Assembly: GCA_035715725.1 (NCBI GenBank)
Contig: DASTKT010000205.1
Span: 4,116 to 68,115, forward strand
Length of the DNA stretch: 64,000 bases
Direction: 5' to 3'
From: JADGGV01 sp035715725
GTDB taxonomy: Bacteria; Gemmatimonadota; Gemmatimonadetes; Longimicrobiales; RSA9
The notes under the pieces are model-generated. The model saw only the letters and a program-made list of their open reading frames with translations. It ran no database searches and was not told where the DNA came from. The position numbers were made by a program, and so were the translations under genes. Of this stretch, positions 9,050 through 17,398 are shown in pieces. Numbering within the stretch: the first letter of the stretch is position 1; each line of letters starts with the position of its first letter.

Positions 9050-9484
9050 TCACATCGACAGGTCCTCCACCCGCACGAGGAACCACTTTCCGCCCGCGCG
9101 CCGGAAGTAGTAGTTCTGGCGGATGTCGGAGGCGACGCCGATCAGCGCGTACACCCGCTCGTCGGTGTCGGCCAGGCGCATGGCGAAGTTGTCGAAGACC
9201 TGCGTGTAGGTCTCCTGCCCGGTGTAGAACGGCACGAACGTCCAGTCGCGGCGCGTCAGCCGGCGCGTCGCGTCGTCGGCCTGCGAGAACCAGGGCAGCG
9301 GGAAGCGCGTCCGGCCGGCCTGGAAGACGGAGTCCTGGCGGAAGCGGTCGAAGAACTCGCGGAAGTCCTCCCGCGCCGCGGCCGCCGCCGGGCGGGGCGC
9401 CTGCTGGGCCGATAGGCCGCGGGAGTGAACGCCGGTCGCGGCAATCACGAGAGACGCCATCACCTTCAGCAGCCAAGCGCGCAT
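9050..9484 (-). CDS. DUF4348-like secreted protein
   Basis: The protein has 144 residues. I chose the internal ATG at 9484 because a signal peptide starts there (MRAWLLKV, cleavage near LSAQQ). The mature part carries DFREFFDRFRQDSVFQAGR followed by FPLPWF, the pattern of DUF4348 proteins, and a C-terminal strand pair (NYYFRRAGGKWFLVRVED) like a nuclear-transport-factor fold. It is convergent with the DUF2911 gene and divergent from the split-barrel gene. Role unknown. Confidence 0.7.
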   Translation of the reverse strand: MRAWLLKVMASLVIAATGVHSRGLSAQQAPRPAAAAAREDFREFFDRFRQDSVFQAGRTRFPLPWFSQADDATRRLTRRDWTFVPFYTGQETYTQVFDNFAMRLADTDERVYALIGVASDIRQNYYFRRAGGKWFLVRVEDLSM

Positions 9485-9642
9485 GTGACCTCGGGGACGT
9501 GCGACGTGTCGGGTGCCGGCGGCCGGGCGGCCGCGAGCGTCGCCGGAATCTAGCAAGGCTCCCGCGTCGCCGCGCTTGACACTCCGCCCCGCGGCGGCAC
9601 ACCGTGCAGCGCGACCCGCCCGACGCTCCCCGCGAGGTGCCC

Positions 9643-10242
9643 ATGAGCTCGATGTACCACGCCGGCAGCCGCGCGCTCCAGGACCGGTACGACACGCGCC
9701 GCCTCGCGGACCGCCTCGAGGAGGTCACGGTCCACCACGCGTTCACGGACGCGGACCGGCAGTTCATCGCCCGCCTCGACATGTTCTTCCTCGCCACCGC
9801 CGACGCCGACGGGCAGCCGAGCTGCTCGTACAAGGGAGGCGACCCGGGCTTCGTCCGCGTCCTCGACGACGTCACGCTCGCGTTCCCGAACTACGACGGC
9901 AACGACATGTACCGCTCGATGGGGAACGCGCTCGCCAACCCGCGCGTCGGCCTGCTGTTCATCGACTTCGAGCGGCAGCGGCGCATGCGCGTGGAGGGCG
10001 TCGCCCGCATCGTCGAGGGCGACGAGCTGCTCCCGCTCTGGCCCGAGGCGCAGTTCGTGGTGCGCGTCCGCGCCGAGCGCATCTTCCCGAACTGCCCGCG
10101 CTACATCCACAGGTACGCGCTCGTCGAGCGCTCCCGCTTCGTGCCGCACGCCGAGCAGCCCACGCCGATCCCCGACTGGAAGCGCTCCGACTGGGCGCGC
10201 GACGTGCTCCCGGCCGCCGACCCGGCGCGGAGCGAGCCGTGA
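9643..10242 (+). CDS. pyridoxamine 5'-phosphate oxidase-family (FMN split barrel) protein
   Basis: The protein has 199 residues. The ATG at 9643 is preceded by GAGG; upstream in-frame ATG/GTG codons lack a comparable site. The pattern FIARLDMFFLATADADGQPSCSYKGGDPGFVRVLDD is typical of PNPOx-like flavin split-barrel proteins, and NYDGNDMYRSMGNALANPRVGLLFIDF is the dimer/FMN region. Such proteins reduce or bind flavins or haem rather than make PLP. The next gene's GTG overlaps this stop, so they are coupled. A TTGACA box at 9576-9581 upstream has only a weak -10 partner. Confidence 0.85.
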   Translation: MSSMYHAGSRALQDRYDTRRLADRLEEVTVHHAFTDADRQFIARLDMFFLATADADGQPSCSYKGGDPGFVRVLDDVTLAFPNYDGNDMYRSMGNALANPRVGLLFIDFERQRRMRVEGVARIVEGDELLPLWPEAQFVVRVRAERIFPNCPRYIHRYALVERSRFVPHAEQPTPIPDWKRSDWARDVLPAADPARSEP

Positions 10243-10871
10243 CCCGCCCGCCGCAGCGCCGGAGGCCGCGGCTGAACCCGCTCACCAGCTTCGTCATCAT
10301 CGTCGGCCTGATCCTGGTCACCAGCGTCGCCGGCCGGTGGATCGCCCTGGCGACGGACGTGGTCATGAACCCGTGGGCGCACGCCAGCCGCGGCAAGACG
10401 CTCACCGGCACCTGGGTCGCGCCGGTCACGATGCCGAGCGGCGTGCGCGCGGCGGTGTTCGTCGACCTGCGGCGCGCCATCGTCCACAGCGGCCGCTACA
10501 AGGGGGAATATCGGGGCGGCCGCCGCTCCGCGAACATCGAGGGTGCGTGGCGCTGGTGCGATGCCACGGGCCTCGTCGCCGGCAACGAGATCTCCGGCCG
10601 CATGAGCGGCGGCGAGCTCGGGCTCGGCTTCCGCGAGCCGCCGGGGCTCGCGCCCGGCCGCACGCTCGTGCTGACCGGCTCGCACGGCCGCTGGGCGCCG
10701 GGCGACACGCTGCGCGTCGACGCGTCGTTCAGCCGGAAATCGCCCGGCGGCCTCACCTGGAGCTCCGCCGACCCGGACACCGGCGAGCCCGTGCCGATTC
10801 TCTTCCACCGCGGCGACGTCACCGACTTCGAGCGCGCCTGCCGCGCCCTCACGCCCGCCCGCCCGACGTGA
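10239..10871 (+). CDS. single-pass membrane protein of unknown function
   Basis: The protein has 210 residues. Its GTG start overlaps the preceding TGA (GTGA). A basic N terminus is followed by one strong transmembrane helix (about residues 15-40, TSFVIIVGLILVTSVAG), then an extracytoplasmic region with two or three beta-rich blocks: LTGTWVAPV, GNEISGRMSGGELGLGF and RTLVLTGSHGRW. I recognise no named domain. The next reading frame starts inside its last codons, so it sits in a coupled run of at least three frames. Confidence 0.65.
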   Translation: MTRPPQRRRPRLNPLTSFVIIVGLILVTSVAGRWIALATDVVMNPWAHASRGKTLTGTWVAPVTMPSGVRAAVFVDLRRAIVHSGRYKGEYRGGRRSANIEGAWRWCDATGLVAGNEISGRMSGGELGLGFREPPGLAPGRTLVLTGSHGRWAPGDTLRVDASFSRKSPGGLTWSSADPDTGEPVPILFHRGDVTDFERACRALTPARPT

Positions 10872-11105
10872 GCGACGACCTGGCCGCCGGCGCGATCCTC
10901 TTCGTCCTCGACCAGATCGACCTGCTCCCCGGGATGTGGCTCGCACTCGCGCCGTTCGCGCCGGCGCGCGTGCTGCTGTCCGTGGCCATGCTCATCGTCG
11001 CACACCAGCGGCTGTCGCTGGCCGGATACGCGCTCGGGATGCGGACGACGGCGCGCCGAGCGGCGCGCTCCGTGCCTCCGTGCGACGCCCTTCCCTCCCC
11101 GACCT
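10868..11105 (+). pseudogene. C-terminal remnant resembling CDP-archaeol synthase (CarS-like)
   Basis: A GTG at 10868 overlaps the previous TGA. The frame then encodes about 60 membrane-protein-like residues: LDQIDLLPGMWLALAP, a hydrophobic helix with a late His, and YALGMRTTAR. This resembles the last part of CarS/DUF46-type cytidylyltransferases, where a conserved DQ(I/L)D sits in the final helices. The frame has no stop until 11869 and runs antisense through the next gene. The N-terminal two thirds of the family are absent. I read it as a truncated remnant; a genuine short membrane protein is the alternative. The end coordinate is approximate. Confidence 0.4.
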
Positions 11106-11116
11106 CGCGGCCGGCC

Positions 11117-11755
11117 TCAGCCCAGCACCAGCGTCAGCACGCCCGCCAGCACGAGCGCCCCGGCCCAGATCATGTCCAGGTTGATCCAGGCGCGGCGCAG
11201 CACGCCGAGGCCGCCGAGGCGGAAGACGAGCAGCGCGACGGCGGCCATCGTCGCGAACATCGCGGCGCCGTGGAGGCCGAGCGCACCGATGCCGTTCATG
11301 GCGCCCGCGTGCCAGTCGGGGCGGGCCGGCAGCGGCCCGGCGTGCGCGTGGCCGGAGCCGGCGGGGAGGCGCAGGAGGACCGGCACCAGCATGAGCCCCG
11401 CTCCGTGCGCGGACGACATGAGGAACGACCAGAGCACGAGGTCGCGGAAGCCGACGCGCATCCCGACCCAGCGCGGGTGCGGGAAGCGCCGGACGACCAG
11501 GAACGCCGCGAAGCCGAGGAGCACCGCGGCGCCGGCCCAGCGCACGACGACGGGCGGGACCAGGAGCAGGCCCCACGCCGTCGCCGCGATCACCAGGGCG
11601 ACCGACGCGGCGTGGCCGAGCGCGATCGGAGGGAGCGCGCGCAGCACCGCCACGGCCCGGCGCTCCTGGAGGCCGAGCGCCACGGCGAAGAGCCAGCCCA
11701 TGGCCGGGTTCACGCCGTGGTAGGCCCCCAGGAGCGCCACGGTGAGCCACGTCAT
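11117..11755 (-). CDS. multi-pass membrane protein linked to the selenium-binding protein gene
   Basis: The protein has 212 residues and about six hydrophobic segments. It has conserved-looking polar positions in the helices: LGAYHGVNPAMGWLFAVALGLQ at the N terminus, ALGHAASVALV, MSSAHGAGLM, and a final HGAAMFATM. Repeated His residues beside Gly and Pro suggest metal or small-solute handling, but no named transporter family can be assigned. It starts 7 bases after the stop of the selenium-binding protein gene on the same strand, so the two form an operon. Confidence 0.7.
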   Translation of the reverse strand: MTWLTVALLGAYHGVNPAMGWLFAVALGLQERRAVAVLRALPPIALGHAASVALVIAATAWGLLLVPPVVVRWAGAAVLLGFAAFLVVRRFPHPRWVGMRVGFRDLVLWSFLMSSAHGAGLMLVPVLLRLPAGSGHAHAGPLPARPDWHAGAMNGIGALGLHGAAMFATMAAVALLVFRLGGLGVLRRAWINLDMIWAGALVLAGVLTLVLG

Positions 11756-11762
11756 GCGCGGC

Positions 11763-13208
11763 TCACGGGAAGCAGTAGGAGTCCGACGACGCGTCGCCCC
11801 CCTGGAGCCGGACCTGGTGCAGCCGCATCCCGTCGGGCGCCTCCAGGAAGAAGTCCGGGCTCGGCGTGATGCCGCCGTCGGTACCGACGTCCAGCTTCGC
11901 CATCCAGCCGCGGATCCCGTCCGGGTAGAACTGCGCGTCCCAGGGGAGATAGAGCGAGTTCGTCACGTAGACGCGCCGCCCGTCGCGGCTGATCTCGACC
12001 ATCTGCGGCCCGCCGTTGAGCGGCCGGTCGGGGCTCCGCGGATGCGCCGTGCGGCGCACGATCCCGCCCAGGTGCACCGAGCCGGTCTGCTTCGGCGCGA
12101 ACGGGTCGGACACGTCGTACTGGCGCAGCTCGCCCGTCCCCCAGCAGGAGACGTAGAGGAACCGGTCGTCGACGGAGAGGTCGATGTCGCTCACCAGCGG
12201 CGGCACCGCACCGAACGGCTTGAGCGCCGGCGGCAGCACCGCGGCGTCGGCGGGCTCCGCCGGGATCTCGATCACCTTCTTCGCCTGCCACTTCCCCTTC
12301 TTCTCGAACCAGAGCCAGATCGAGCTGGACAGGTCCTTCAGGCTGACGACGACGTCGACGAAGCCGTAGCGCTTCGTCGGATCGTGCGCCGGCCGCAGCT
12401 CCAGCACGATCTGGTTGTCCTCGCCCAGCTCCAGCGCCTGCTGGTGGCGACGCCGCCGCAGGTCCCAGAAGTGGATCGAGCGGCCGTATTGCTTGTTCAT
12501 GAGCAGGTCGGGCTGGAGCCCCGTCTCCACCATCTTCGGCGTGCCCCACTCGCTGGTGATCATCGTGTCCCAGCCGAGGTGCCACCAGAAGTCGTACGCC
12601 AGGCGCTGCGGGCCCCGATCGATCTCCCACGCGCCGAGCGGCTCGAAGGTGTCGTGGTCGAGCACGAAGACGCCGCCCGGCGCGTCACCCTCCGCGTTGC
12701 CGAGCGCGCTCACGTAGATGCCGTCCGGGCCGCAGTGCACGGTGTGCGGGCGCGAGTAGCCCGTCTTCTCCATCAGCTCCTCGGGCTCGATGACCCGCAC
12801 GATCCACGGCGAGGCCGGGTCCGGCTGCGTGTCCGCGATGTAGATGCGCGAGGAGCGCAGCCCCGGAATGACCAGGTAGCGACGCTGCACGTGCGGATGC
12901 GGCGACGCCGGGCAGAGCGCAGAGCTGCACGCGTTCCAGCCGAAGTGGTGGAGCTCGTCGCCGGCGAACGGCAGCTCCAGCCGCCCGACGATCTGCCCGT
13001 ACGTGCCCGAGTCCGGCACGCAGTCCACGACGCCGATCGCGTCCGGGCGCCCGTCCTCCGGCGTCGGATTGATCAGTGCGACGTACGCCAGCGTCTCCGG
13101 CGGCGCCTTCGTCGCCATCCGCGGCGACGGATAGAACGAGGGGTCCGGGAGGAAGGTGGTGGTGGGGCGGACCTTCGGCGCGCCGGCGGTACCGACGTGG
13201 GTGGCCAT
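11763..13208 (-). CDS. selenium-binding protein / methanethiol oxidase (SBP56 family)
   Basis: The protein has 481 residues, the usual length for the SBP56 family, with a perfect AGGAGG before the ATG. Diagnostic segments include DELHHFGWNACSSAL, RPHTVHCGPDGIYVSALGN, TSEWGTPKMVE, SDIDLSVDDRFLYVSCWGTG and VYVTNSLYLPWDAQFYPDGI near the C terminus. Several conserved His residues in the propeller fit the copper site known for bacterial methanethiol oxidase (MtoX), which converts methanethiol to formaldehyde, sulfide and peroxide. There is no clear N-terminal signal peptide, unlike periplasmic MtoX, so location and substrate are uncertain. It is co-transcribed with the membrane protein downstream. 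Confidence 0.9.
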   Translation of the reverse strand: MATHVGTAGAPKVRPTTTFLPDPSFYPSPRMATKAPPETLAYVALINPTPEDGRPDAIGVVDCVPDSGTYGQIVGRLELPFAGDELHHFGWNACSSALCPASPHPHVQRRYLVIPGLRSSRIYIADTQPDPASPWIVRVIEPEELMEKTGYSRPHTVHCGPDGIYVSALGNAEGDAPGGVFVLDHDTFEPLGAWEIDRGPQRLAYDFWWHLGWDTMITSEWGTPKMVETGLQPDLLMNKQYGRSIHFWDLRRRRHQQALELGEDNQIVLELRPAHDPTKRYGFVDVVVSLKDLSSSIWLWFEKKGKWQAKKVIEIPAEPADAAVLPPALKPFGAVPPLVSDIDLSVDDRFLYVSCWGTGELRQYDVSDPFAPKQTGSVHLGGIVRRTAHPRSPDRPLNGGPQMVEISRDGRRVYVTNSLYLPWDAQFYPDGIRGWMAKLDVGTDGGITPSPDFFLEAPDGMRLHQVRLQGGDASSDSYCFP

Positions 13209-13645
13209 GGGACCTCCTGGGGCAATGCGCCCGTCGAAGGGAATGGTCCGCCTGCGGAGATCCCCGGTCCGGCGTCCGGCGGACCCTCCGACGCGGCGGG
13301 GCCGGGAGCGTCCCCGGAGGACCCCGCGTCAGGGATTCCGACCGTATCGCAGGCCCGGACGGCCGCGCCGAAGCGCGCGCGGCCGGTGAGGCGTCCGGCG
13401 ATGGGTGGGTGAGGGGGTAAACATACGGCGGGGGGAGGAGGGGGATCAAGACGCGTCGAAACGGCGGTGGTGGACGCCGAGGCGCTCGTGGGTTCCCGGG
13501 AGCGGGAGCGGGAGCGGAAGCGAGAGCGGGAACCGCTTCCGGGCAGGGCCGCGTTCGCGGCGGACTGCGGCGGGCAGGGCCGCGTTCGCGGCGGACTGCC
13601 GCGGGCGCGGGCAGGTTCGCGGGGACGGCGCCGGGAGCGGGTCGC
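13209..13645. other. intergenic region with G-rich low-complexity sequence
   Basis: These 437 bases separate the selenium-binding protein gene from the PAP2 gene. They contain a purine-rich GGGAGC run (about 13498-13532) and the tandem repeat described separately. Possible translations are arginine-rich and not protein-like. I see no convincing promoter. Confidence 0.5.
13541..13599. repeat. two tandem copies of a 31-bp unit
   Basis: The 28-base core at 13541-13568 recurs exactly at 13572-13599, giving a period of 31. Both begin GGGCAGGGCC and end CGGACTGC. Only two copies are present, with no spacers of CRISPR size. Confidence 0.75.
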
Positions 13646-14314
13646 TCAGCCGGGCGAGGGTGCGGGGGTGCGGCGCTCGTCGATGGGGGCGGGCTCGGGC
13701 CGGGCGGAGCGCCGGGCGCCCCACCACCGCCAGAGCGCCGCGACCACCAGCCAGGCGAGGAGCGCGCTGAGGACCACGTCGCTGAGGAAGTGCGCTCGGG
13801 CGAGGACGCGGGTCAGCGCGCAGCCGGCGGCGAGGAGGTACCAGACGGGCGCGGCGCGGGGGAACAGCCGCGCCAGCATGAACGCCGCGCCGAACGCGAC
13901 GACGGCGTGGCTGCTCGGCGTCGCCAGGCCGGCGGTCGAGAATGGCCGCTCCGCGAACGAGCGGAAGACCGACGCGCCGGCGTGCGCCCCCGGCCGCTCC
14001 CGCCGGATCACGAGCTTGACCAGCTCTCCGGCGATGCCGGCCAGCGCCGGCCCGCCGAGCAGCAGCAGCGCGCGGCGGTACCCCGCCCCCGCTGAGGCGC
14101 GCGGCGTACCGCGGTCCTGGAGCGCGAGCGCCGCCGCCGCCGCGATCCAGAGCGGCAGGAAGCCCATGACCCGGAGCATGCGCCCCCAGTCACGGTCGTA
14201 GATGGCACGGTCGTAGGCGTGGACGAAGAACCAGCGGTCGAGGAGGAGCGCGGCGGCCAGGCTCACGGCCGCCACGAGCAGGAAGACGAGGGAGGTGCGC
14301 CGGGGCGTTCGCAT
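13646..14314 (-). CDS. PAP2-family phosphatase, membrane-bound
   Basis: The protein has 222 residues and five to six membrane helices. All three PAP2 signature motifs are present: KLVIRRERP near residue 105, PSSH near 133 and TRVLARAHFLSD near 168-180, containing the phosphate-binding Arg and the catalytic His residues. Family members hydrolyse lipid phosphates such as undecaprenyl diphosphate or phosphatidic acid at the membrane. The C terminus is a Pro/Arg-rich tail. It is monocistronic as far as spacing shows. Confidence 0.88.
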   Translation of the reverse strand: MRTPRRTSLVFLLVAAVSLAAALLLDRWFFVHAYDRAIYDRDWGRMLRVMGFLPLWIAAAAALALQDRGTPRASAGAGYRRALLLLGGPALAGIAGELVKLVIRRERPGAHAGASVFRSFAERPFSTAGLATPSSHAVVAFGAAFMLARLFPRAAPVWYLLAAGCALTRVLARAHFLSDVVLSALLAWLVVAALWRWWGARRSARPEPAPIDERRTPAPSPG

Positions 14315-14386
14315 CGCCCGAAGAGAGCGGCGGACGGCACGAGCGGCAAGGGGCTCCCGTCCGGCGTCAGGGTCGGGAACGGATCG

Positions 14387-14590
14387 ACAGCGTTTTCACC
14401 GCAGAGGCACAGAGGGCGCAGAGAACGGCGGGAGCCGGCGGGGGAGCCACGTTCGCGGGCGAACGCACCGAAGTCGAATCTGGATCCGGGGTACGCCGGG
14501 AATGACATCAAAGGATGGTGCGTCACCCGGCGAGCCTCCGCCGCCCGGCACCCCTCCGTGTCCTCTGCGGCTCTGCGGTGAAAACGCTGT
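14387..14590. repeat. inverted-repeat element with CACCGCAGAG-type ends
   Basis: A perfect 20-base inverted repeat pairs 14387-14406 with 14571-14590. The match continues imperfectly inward, because both arms go on with CAGAGG-like sequence. The 164 bases between contain no gene. Terminal motifs of the form TTCACCGCAGAG-CAGAG look like dispersed palindromic elements seen in several high-GC phyla. It fills most of the 309-base gap between the PAP2 gene and the gene at 14624. Confidence 0.65.
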
Positions 14591-14623
14591 TACTGGACCT
14601 GCGCCCGCCCGCGAAGGTAGGGC

Positions 14624-14890
14624 TCACCCCGCCGGCGGCTCCGGCGGACGCTGGAGCAGCCGCTCGAGGAACTGCTGCTGCTCGCGCATGGACGCCAGCT
14701 CCGACTGCAGCTCGTCGACGCGCTCCTGGAGCTGCACCAGCTCCGCGCGGCTCGCCGGATCCGCCGGCAGCGGCGCCGCGGGGTCCTGCGGGCCGCGCAC
14801 GCGCCGCGGCCCGTGCGAGATGAGCATGGAGCGGATCGTCCAGATGACGGCGAGGATGATGATCAGCTCGAAGATGCCGATGTTGAACAT
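14624..14890 (-). CDS. small membrane-anchored coiled-coil protein
   Basis: The protein has 88 residues. Residues 1-24 form one hydrophobic helix (MFNIGIFELIIILAVIW), and residues 48-80 form a heptad-rich coiled coil (LVQLQERVDELQSELASM) with a Pro-rich end. The layout resembles phage-shock PspB or TatA-like small proteins, but sequence identity to either is not evident. It lies 34 bases after the dehydrogenase gene on the same strand only in map order; transcription of that gene runs into this one, so they may be co-transcribed. Confidence 0.6.
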   Translation of the reverse strand: MFNIGIFELIIILAVIWTIRSMLISHGPRRVRGPQDPAAPLPADPASRAELVQLQERVDELQSELASMREQQQFLERLLQRPPEPPAG

Positions 14891-14924
14891 GCCCGCGATC
14901 CCCGGTTCTCTCGCTCGTGTGCCG

Positions 14925-15983
14925 TCACGGGCGACGCGCCTCGTCGTCCCGTCGATCGGTCCTGCTACCCTGCGACGGCCCCGCGCGTTCGGCGCCCGCC
15001 GCGTCCTCGCGCGGGACCGCGAGCGCCTCGGGGTTCAGCACGTTCAGCGGCGCCCCCGCCGCGTAGGCCAGGATCCCGTCGACGACGGCGCCGTACAGCG
15101 ACTCGAGCGTGTCCCACTCGACGTAGCCGAGGTGCGGCGTGCACAGCGCGTTCGGCAGGTGGAGGAGCGGGTGGTTCGCGCCGAGCACCGGCTCGTCCTC
15201 GTAGACGTCGACCGCGGCGGAGCCCGGCCGCCCGGCGCGCAGCGCGTCCACGAGCGCTCCCTCCGCGACGATCCCGGCGCGGCTCGTGTTCACGAGGAGC
15301 GACGTCGCCTTCATCCGCCCGAGGTCCGCCGCCGTGACGATGCCGCGCGTCTCCGCGTTGAGCGGCAGGTGCAGCGTGAGCACGTCCGCCTGCTCGAAGA
15401 ACGCCTCCCGGCTCGCCGCCGGCTCGAAGCCGGCCGCGGCCGCGCGCGCCAGCGAGCCTTCCCGCCCCCAGCAGAGGACCCGCATCCCGAACGCCCGCCC
15501 GACCTCCGCGACGCGGCTGCCGATCCGGCCGAACGCGTACACGCCGAGCGTGCGGCCGTGGAGGCCGGTGCCCACCGTCGCCTGCCAGGCGCCACCCCGG
15601 AGGCGGTCGACCTCCTCGGGGATGTGCCGCAGGCTCGCCAGGATCAGCCCCCAGGTCAGCTCCGCCGTCGCGTGCGGCCCGCCCGCGCCCACCGCCGACA
15701 CGACGATCCCGCGCTCCGTGCACGCCGCCAGGTCGATGTGCGCCGCGCTCCGCCCCGTCTGCGCCACCAGCCGCAGCCGCGGCAGCCGCTCGATCACCGC
15801 GCGCGGGAACGCCGACCGCTGCTGCGTCAGCACCACCGCCTCCGCGTCGCGCAGCCGCTCCGCGAGCCGCTCGGGGTCCTTCTCCGTGTCGCGGAAGATG
15901 GCGACGTCGTGCCCCGCCAGCCGCGGGAACGCCGCGACCCGCCGGAACGCGTCGGAGTAGTCGTCCAGGACCGCGATGCGCAT
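14925..15983 (-). CDS. D-2-hydroxyacid dehydrogenase
   Basis: The protein has 352 residues. I chose the ATG at 15983 (MRIAVLDDY), where the Rossmann-like substrate domain begins; the 58 residues upstream are Pro/Arg-rich and not protein-like. The NAD-binding glycine motif is GVYAFGRIGSRVAEVG. The catalytic triad is visible as Arg in LVNTSRAG, Glu in DVYEDEP and His in CTPHLGYVEWD. The enzyme would reduce 2-oxoacids or oxidise D-2-hydroxyacids in the cytoplasm. The substrate is not predictable; sequence style is nearest the phosphoglycerate/glyoxylate reductase-like branch. Confidence 0.85.
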   Translation of the reverse strand: MRIAVLDDYSDAFRRVAAFPRLAGHDVAIFRDTEKDPERLAERLRDAEAVVLTQQRSAFPRAVIERLPRLRLVAQTGRSAAHIDLAACTERGIVVSAVGAGGPHATAELTWGLILASLRHIPEEVDRLRGGAWQATVGTGLHGRTLGVYAFGRIGSRVAEVGRAFGMRVLCWGREGSLARAAAAGFEPAASREAFFEQADVLTLHLPLNAETRGIVTAADLGRMKATSLLVNTSRAGIVAEGALVDALRAGRPGSAAVDVYEDEPVLGANHPLLHLPNALCTPHLGYVEWDTLESLYGAVVDGILAYAAGAPLNVLNPEALAVPREDAAGAERAGPSQGSRTDRRDDEARRP

Positions 15984-16435
15984 TCGGATGCCCGGGTGAG
16001 GGTCGGCGAGGTGCGTAAGGGCTAGCGGCGCGCGGCGGGGGGCGCAAGGAGGCTGGGCGCTCGTCCGGCGCCGGGGCGGGATCGGGTCGGGCGGCGGCGG
16101 GGGATGGCGAGGTGCTTCCGAGACCGGGGCGTGCCGGTCGCCGGGGTTCCGGGGCACCCCCTGAACGCCGCCGGCATCCGACCCGGTTATCCCGACCCGG
16201 CTGCGGAGCCGTCCGCGGCATGGACACCCGCCACGACGGCGCTCGCGTCCAGTCAGCCCCTCACTGCGGCTGACGAGATCGGAACGATCGGAGTGCCGCC
16301 GCGGACGGATGGCCGCCCGGACGCATCGGGTCCCATCCTGCTCATCCTGTCTCGCCGTTCAGGCTGTCGCATCCGGTCATTGCCATGATCTCCCCCGGCA
16401 TCCCGCCGACGAAGCGCCGGGACCGGGATCCGCCC
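15984..16435. other. intergenic region, nothing recognised
   Basis: In these 452 GC-rich bases upstream of the dehydrogenase gene I see no protein-like frame, tRNA or clear hairpin. The promoter of the minus-strand dehydrogenase must lie here but is not recognisable. Confidence 0.5.
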
Positions 16436-17398
16436 TCACGGCGGCGTCAGCAATCCCAGATCGAACACGCCGTTCGCGACGGCCAGCGTGCCCGTCGTCT
16501 GGAAGCCGGGCGCGGGGCCGAGCACGGCGCTGAACGTCCCCTTCACGCGCGTCGCCGTGACGCTCGTGATCGTCACCGAGCCGCTGCTCCCGGCGCCGAG
16601 CGAGCTCCAGGTGCTCGTCGACTGGTTGGCGACGTTGCTGACGGTGATGGCGCGCGCCACGCCGCCGCTGCTGCCGAGCGCGTACGTCCCCGGCCCGGTG
16701 ACGCCGCTCAGGCTGATGCTGAGTCCCCGCGTGCTGTTGTTGCCCCCCACCGTCAGCAGCTTGTTCGCCAGCGACAGCTGCCCGGCTACGGCCGCCGCGT
16801 TCCACGCGGCGCCGCCGATCGTCGCCGAGACCTTGCTGCCGGCGTTGTCCGGGAGCGGGCCCACGGTACCCGTCGCCTTCACGGGAAGCACGAACTCGCC
16901 CTGCGTCACCGTCCGGGTCCCCGTTGCGCTGCCGGTCAGCGCGTTCACGGTGAAGCCGAACGTTCCGGCGATCTGCGACGCGGTCAGGCTCGTGATCGTG
17001 ATGCTGCCGTCGGCGCCGGACTGCGGCGTGGCCCAGCCGCCGGTCGCGTTGCTCAGGACGACGCTCCCGCCCGGCACCTGCGGGCCGACGCCCAGCGGGT
17101 ACGTGCCGGGCCCGCCGATGTTGTACAGCGAGATCGCGATGATGTACGGGCTCGCCGAGCCGATCTGCGCGCCGTAGAGCACGTACACCCCCGGGAGCGT
17201 GACCGTGACGCCCACCGTCTCCGATCCCGCGCTGCTCGCCCACGCCGTGCCGTCGATCCGCGCCGTCATGTGGAACTGCCCGGTGCCGCCGCCGGGGTTG
17301 CCGCCGTTGCCGGGGTCGGTCGAATCGCTGGAGCCGCAGGCGCCGAGCGCGAAGAGGAGCGCGGCGGTGGCGGCGAGGTGCATCGTCGCGGGTCTCAT
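16436..17398 (-). CDS. lipoprotein with two tandem DUF6252-like domains
   Basis: The protein has 320 residues. AGGAGGCGCCC precedes the ATG at 17398, and the signal sequence ends in LGAC, a lipobox. The mature protein has two copies of one beta-sandwich-like module, starting at FHMTARIDGTAW (about residue 43) and VSATIGGAAWNA (about 190). Each contains a GPGTYPLG/GPGTYALG segment and ends with GSITITSL...GTFGF or GSVTITSV...GTFSAV. This matches the DUF6252-type lipoproteins of Bacteroidota and Gemmatimonadota. Surface or periplasmic location is expected; function is unknown. Confidence 0.72.
   Translation of the reverse strand: MRPATMHLAATAALLFALGACGSSDSTDPGNGGNPGGGTGQFHMTARIDGTAWASSAGSETVGVTVTLPGVYVLYGAQIGSASPYIIAISLYNIGGPGTYPLGVGPQVPGGSVVLSNATGGWATPQSGADGSITITSLTASQIAGTFGFTVNALTGSATGTRTVTQGEFVLPVKATGTVGPLPDNAGSKVSATIGGAAWNAAAVAGQLSLANKLLTVGGNNSTRGLSISLSGVTGPGTYALGSSGGVARAITVSNVANQSTSTWSSLGAGSSGSVTITSVTATRVKGTFSAVLGPAPGFQTTGTLAVANGVFDLGLLTPP

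Noticed and set aside
9576..9604. TTGACA box upstream of the split-barrel gene as a promoter
   Set aside because: The -35 is perfect, but the hexamer 17-18 bases on (ACACCG or CACCGT) is too far from the -10 consensus to call.
13541..13599. possible CRISPR array
   Set aside because: There are only two units, separated by three bases, with no spacers and no cas genes.
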